A DNA stretch of 7,516 nucleotides from Syntrophaceae bacterium UBA2208 (lineage in GTDB: Bacteria; Desulfobacterota; BSN033; UBA1163). The position numbers and the translations under genes were made by a program. The DNA lies in assembly GCA_002327885.1 (NCBI GenBank), contig DCUS01000087.1, positions 25,981 to 33,496 of the forward strand, read 5' to 3'. The notes beneath the pieces are model-generated. The model was not told the DNA's origin. It ran no database searches and saw only the letters and a program-made list of their open reading frames with translations. Within the stretch, counting starts at the first letter, position 1. Every line of letters begins with the position of its first letter. Below are positions 5,768 through 7,516 of the stretch, in pieces.

Positions 5768-6931
5768 ATGAGTCTAAAGGACAAGTATGCCATTGTAGGG
5801 ATAGGGTATACGCCTCAGGGTCGTATTCCCGGTCGAACGTCACTGAGTTTTCACCTTGAAGCATGTGCAAACGCCATCATGGATGCAGGGCTGAGAAGAA
5901 AAGACATCGACGGACTTATCTGCTACCGTATGTTTCCACCCGCCTCCAATGAGGGAGCGGTAACCCCTTATCTGGCGGCCCAGCATCTCGGGCTATCTCC
6001 CAGCTATCTGAGCCAGGATGCCAATTGATCGAGGAGCCATTTCCAGCACGCCGTGGGCGTGCTCGAGTCAGGTCTTTGCAAGTATGTGGTTTTGTCCTAT
6101 GGACATAACGCCTTTTCCAGCGATAGCATGCGGCGCATGCTCCTGGAGCGAAACGCGGACGACGCGGTGTTCGGTCATTTTGGCGCCGCTGCAGGCTATG
6201 CCCTGGCCGCACGAAGAGCTATGCATACCTTCCGCACGGGGCCGGAGACCTGGAAATATATCGCCGCCGGACAGAGGAAATGGGCCAACCTGAATCCAGC
6301 GGCCGTCATGCACGATCGCCCATTGACCTTTGAGGATTACTACCATGCAAGATGGATCGTGGAGCCTTTTCGTCTTTTCGACACCTGCCTGATGACAGAC
6401 GGAGGAAGAGCCGTTGTCATCACTTCCGCTGAGAGGGCTCGCGATCTGAGACACAACCCTGTTATTATTATGGGAATGGGCCAGCACAATCCCTCTTACG
6501 ACGTCCATCAGGCAAACCACCTCACCGGACCTACCGGAGCCAAAAAGGCGGGTGAGATGGCCTTTAGGATGGCAGGGATAACCCTCAACGAAATCGATGC
6601 CTGTGAGATCTACGACTGCTTTACCTATACCGTAGAAATCACTTTACAAGACTATGGTTTCTTTGGGCCGGGAGAAGGTGAGGACTGGTTCAGAAAGGGG
6701 AATATTGATCCCGGCGGAAGGATGCCCGTCAATACCTCCGGAGGACAGCTCTCTGAGGCTTATTACATGGGTCTAACGCCTCTCTCTGAGGCAGCCATGC
6801 AACTGATGGGTCGATGCGGGGACAGACAATTAGGACCGGCTACAAAGACCAAACCCCCCGAGATCATTTTGTGCAACGATAACGGTGGAATACTTCAGAC
6901 GCATACCTGTATCATCTTAAGGAGGTCATAG
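5768..6931 (+). CDS. thiolase-like protein (SCP-x/lipid-transfer type) with one in-frame TGA at codon 87
   Basis: Read through TGA, this is a 387-residue thiolase-superfamily protein, the normal length. The start MSLKDKYAIVGIGYTPQGRI, with PGRTSLSFHLEACANAIMDAG after it, is the family N-terminus. GLCKYVVLSYG follows the TGA, then NPAAVMHDRPLTFEDYYHAR, DTCLMTDGGRAVVIT, EIYDCFTYTVEITLQDYGFF and PVNTSGGQLSEAYYMG, the last marking the C-terminal active-site loop. The frame is identical before and after the TGA; no other stop or frameshift is seen. Such proteins form or cleave acyl-CoA C-C bonds, as in benzylsuccinate-pathway thiolase BbsAB, usually with a DUF35 subunit, and the next gene encodes one. 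Automatic calling would split it at 5768-6028 and 6053-6931. The TGA may encode selenocysteine or be a nonsense mutation. Substrate is unknown. The strong site GGGAGGTGA fixes the start. Confidence 0.85.
6026..6028 (+). other. in-frame TGA, selenocysteine codon or nonsense mutation
   Basis: TGA is codon 87 of the thiolase-like frame, between DAN and SRSH. In SCP-x and biosynthetic thiolases the nucleophilic Cys sits about 17 residues before the Gly of the following loop; here the TGA is 15 before the matching Gly102 and 7 after the Tyr that precedes the motif. It is therefore at, or within two residues of, the nucleophile position, judged from remembered family patterns and not from an alignment. 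Confidence 0.55.
6045..6063 (+). promoter_or_regulatory. SECIS-like hairpin downstream of the in-frame TGA
   Basis: AGCACGCC (6045-6052) pairs perfectly with GGCGTGCT (6056-6063) around a GTG loop. Exactly 24 nt separate the TGA from the loop, within the spacing known for bacterial SECIS elements, and the loop begins with the GU that SelB recognition favours. TCGA at 6029-6032 can also pair with TCGA at 6063-6066 to extend the structure if the top pair shifts. The same bases encode a helix of the protein in GC-rich DNA, so chance formation is possible. Confidence 0.4.
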
Positions 6932-7342
6932 ATGGGCAATTATCCCAAACCACTTCCTATAATCAATGGGGACAACCAGGAGTTCTGGATCGGCTGCAAG
7001 GAGCACAAGTTGAAATTCCAGAAGTGTAAGGCTTGCGGTCATGTCCGTTGGCCACCCTCCACGATCTGCCCGATGTGTTATTCTCAGGAGATTCAATGGA
7101 TCGTTGCGAGAGGAAAGGGGAAGGTTTACTCCTTTGTCGTGTACCATGTGGTCTATCATCCAGGGTTTGAAAACAAAGTTCCCTATGTGGTCGCCGATGT
7201 GGAATTGGAGGAAGGACCACGCCTCCTCACGAATATCGTGGACTGCCCTCATCATGAGGTGAAATGTGACATGCCCGTGGAAGTGACATGGGAGGATATT
7301 ACAGAGGAGTTCAGTTTGCCCAAGTTTAAGCCATCCTCATAG
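6932..7342 (+). CDS. DUF35 zinc-ribbon/OB-fold protein, thiolase partner
   Basis: This 136-residue protein has the DUF35 layout: an N-terminal helix region (FWIGCKEHKLKFQKC), a rubredoxin-like zinc ribbon with CKAC (32-35) and CPMC (46-49), and a C-terminal OB fold with GKGKVYSFVVYHVVYHPGFE and VPYVVADVELEEGPRL. These proteins form complexes with SCP-x-type or archaeal thiolases; BbsA in anaerobic toluene degradation and the DUF35 partner of archaeal HMG-CoA synthase/thiolase are the named precedents. Its OB fold is thought to help CoA handling. The ATG directly abuts the stop of the thiolase-like gene, and GGAGGT at 6921-6926 lies inside that gene's end, so the two are translationally coupled. 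It is fully intact, with no stop or missing ligand. Confidence 0.93.
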   Translation: MGNYPKPLPIINGDNQEFWIGCKEHKLKFQKCKACGHVRWPPSTICPMCYSQEIQWIVARGKGKVYSFVVYHVVYHPGFENKVPYVVADVELEEGPRLLTNIVDCPHHEVKCDMPVEVTWEDITEEFSLPKFKPSS

Positions 7343-7516
7343 CCTTTCCTAACTTGACGGAAAATACGATCCACCTTAACGTTGAAAAAAAGGGAGGCAA
7401 GTGTGCTTCTAAACCTCTACAATTGCGGATTATTTTATGGTGTATGGGTAACATGCGATACCCCCTGAGGTGGCCTTTGGATTTTACTTGGAAACGGAGT
7501 AGCCAAATGTTTAAAG
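7343..7516. other. stretch without a supported gene
   Basis: No open frame of useful length and no clear terminator hairpin is seen after the DUF35 gene. AGGGAGG at 7391-7397 precedes GTG codons at 7401 and 7403, but the frames close after 3 and 21 codons. A possible start for a downstream gene is the ATG at 7507-7509, preceded by GGAG at 7496-7499, but only three codons are visible. Confidence 0.4.

Noticed and set aside
6068..6520. 150-residue minus-strand frame opposite the thiolase-like gene
   Set aside because: The plus-strand frame carries conserved thiolase family blocks through this region; the opposite frame shows none.
7354..7382. Possible promoter TTGACG-17-TAACGT after the DUF35 gene
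   Set aside because: The -10 matches only half the consensus and no gene with a clear start follows within the window.
7403..7516. Second in-frame TGA candidate: frame from GTG 7403 open to the window edge apart from TGA at 7466
   Set aside because: No recognisable protein family, only 21 codons before the TGA, and no hairpin with suitable spacing visible before the window ends.
1..7516. CRISPR array, tRNA, rRNA, insertion sequence or transposase
   Set aside because: No regularly spaced repeats, tRNA-like cloverleaf, rRNA sequence or transposase frame was seen on either strand.

Overview
The window looks like a piece of a mid-GC anaerobic bacterial chromosome, most likely from the Desulfobacterota or a syntrophic relative. 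This is inferred from gene content: a PAS-type sigma-54 activator, an FmdE-family protein beside a BtuCDF/FecBCD-type ABC importer, and a thiolase-like/DUF35 pair. No rRNA, tRNA or taxon marker is present to confirm it.

Positions 157-5131 hold a tightly packed five-gene operon on the minus strand, read right to left: periplasmic binding protein, membrane permease, ATPase, FmdE-family zinc-ribbon protein, and a sigma-54 enhancer-binding regulator. Junctions are +10 bp, a 4-bp overlap, +3 bp and a 53-bp overlap. Upstream is an extended -10 promoter (5255-5283). Between it and the first start codon sits a 14-bp stem followed by a U-rich run, a possible attenuator. The importer probably takes up a metal, metal chelate, oxyanion or corrinoid; the sequence does not say which.

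Positions 1-156, beyond the regulator, contain a full-match sigma-54 promoter (1-16) firing leftward out of the window. About 107 bp behind it lie two copies of an 18-bp palindrome of the form TGTTTC-N6-GAAACA, with centres 31 bp apart. Together with the neighbouring regulator gene this looks like a complete control circuit whose target lies just outside the window.

Positions 5202-5767 are a divergent intergenic region. It contains promoters for both directions, a 12-bp direct repeat, and a 5'-truncated HepT/DUF86 toxin remnant that has lost the Arg of its RX4HXY motif.

Positions 5768-7342 hold a plus-strand pair: a thiolase-like protein of the SCP-x/lipid-transfer type and a DUF35 zinc-ribbon/OB-fold partner. 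The thiolase frame is interrupted by one in-frame TGA at codon 87, at or within about two residues of where thiolases carry the nucleophilic cysteine. Downstream of it is a perfect 8-bp hairpin with a GUG loop, 24 nt after the TGA. It is therefore either a selenoprotein candidate or a recently inactivated gene; both readings are argued below. The last 174 bases contain no gene I can support.
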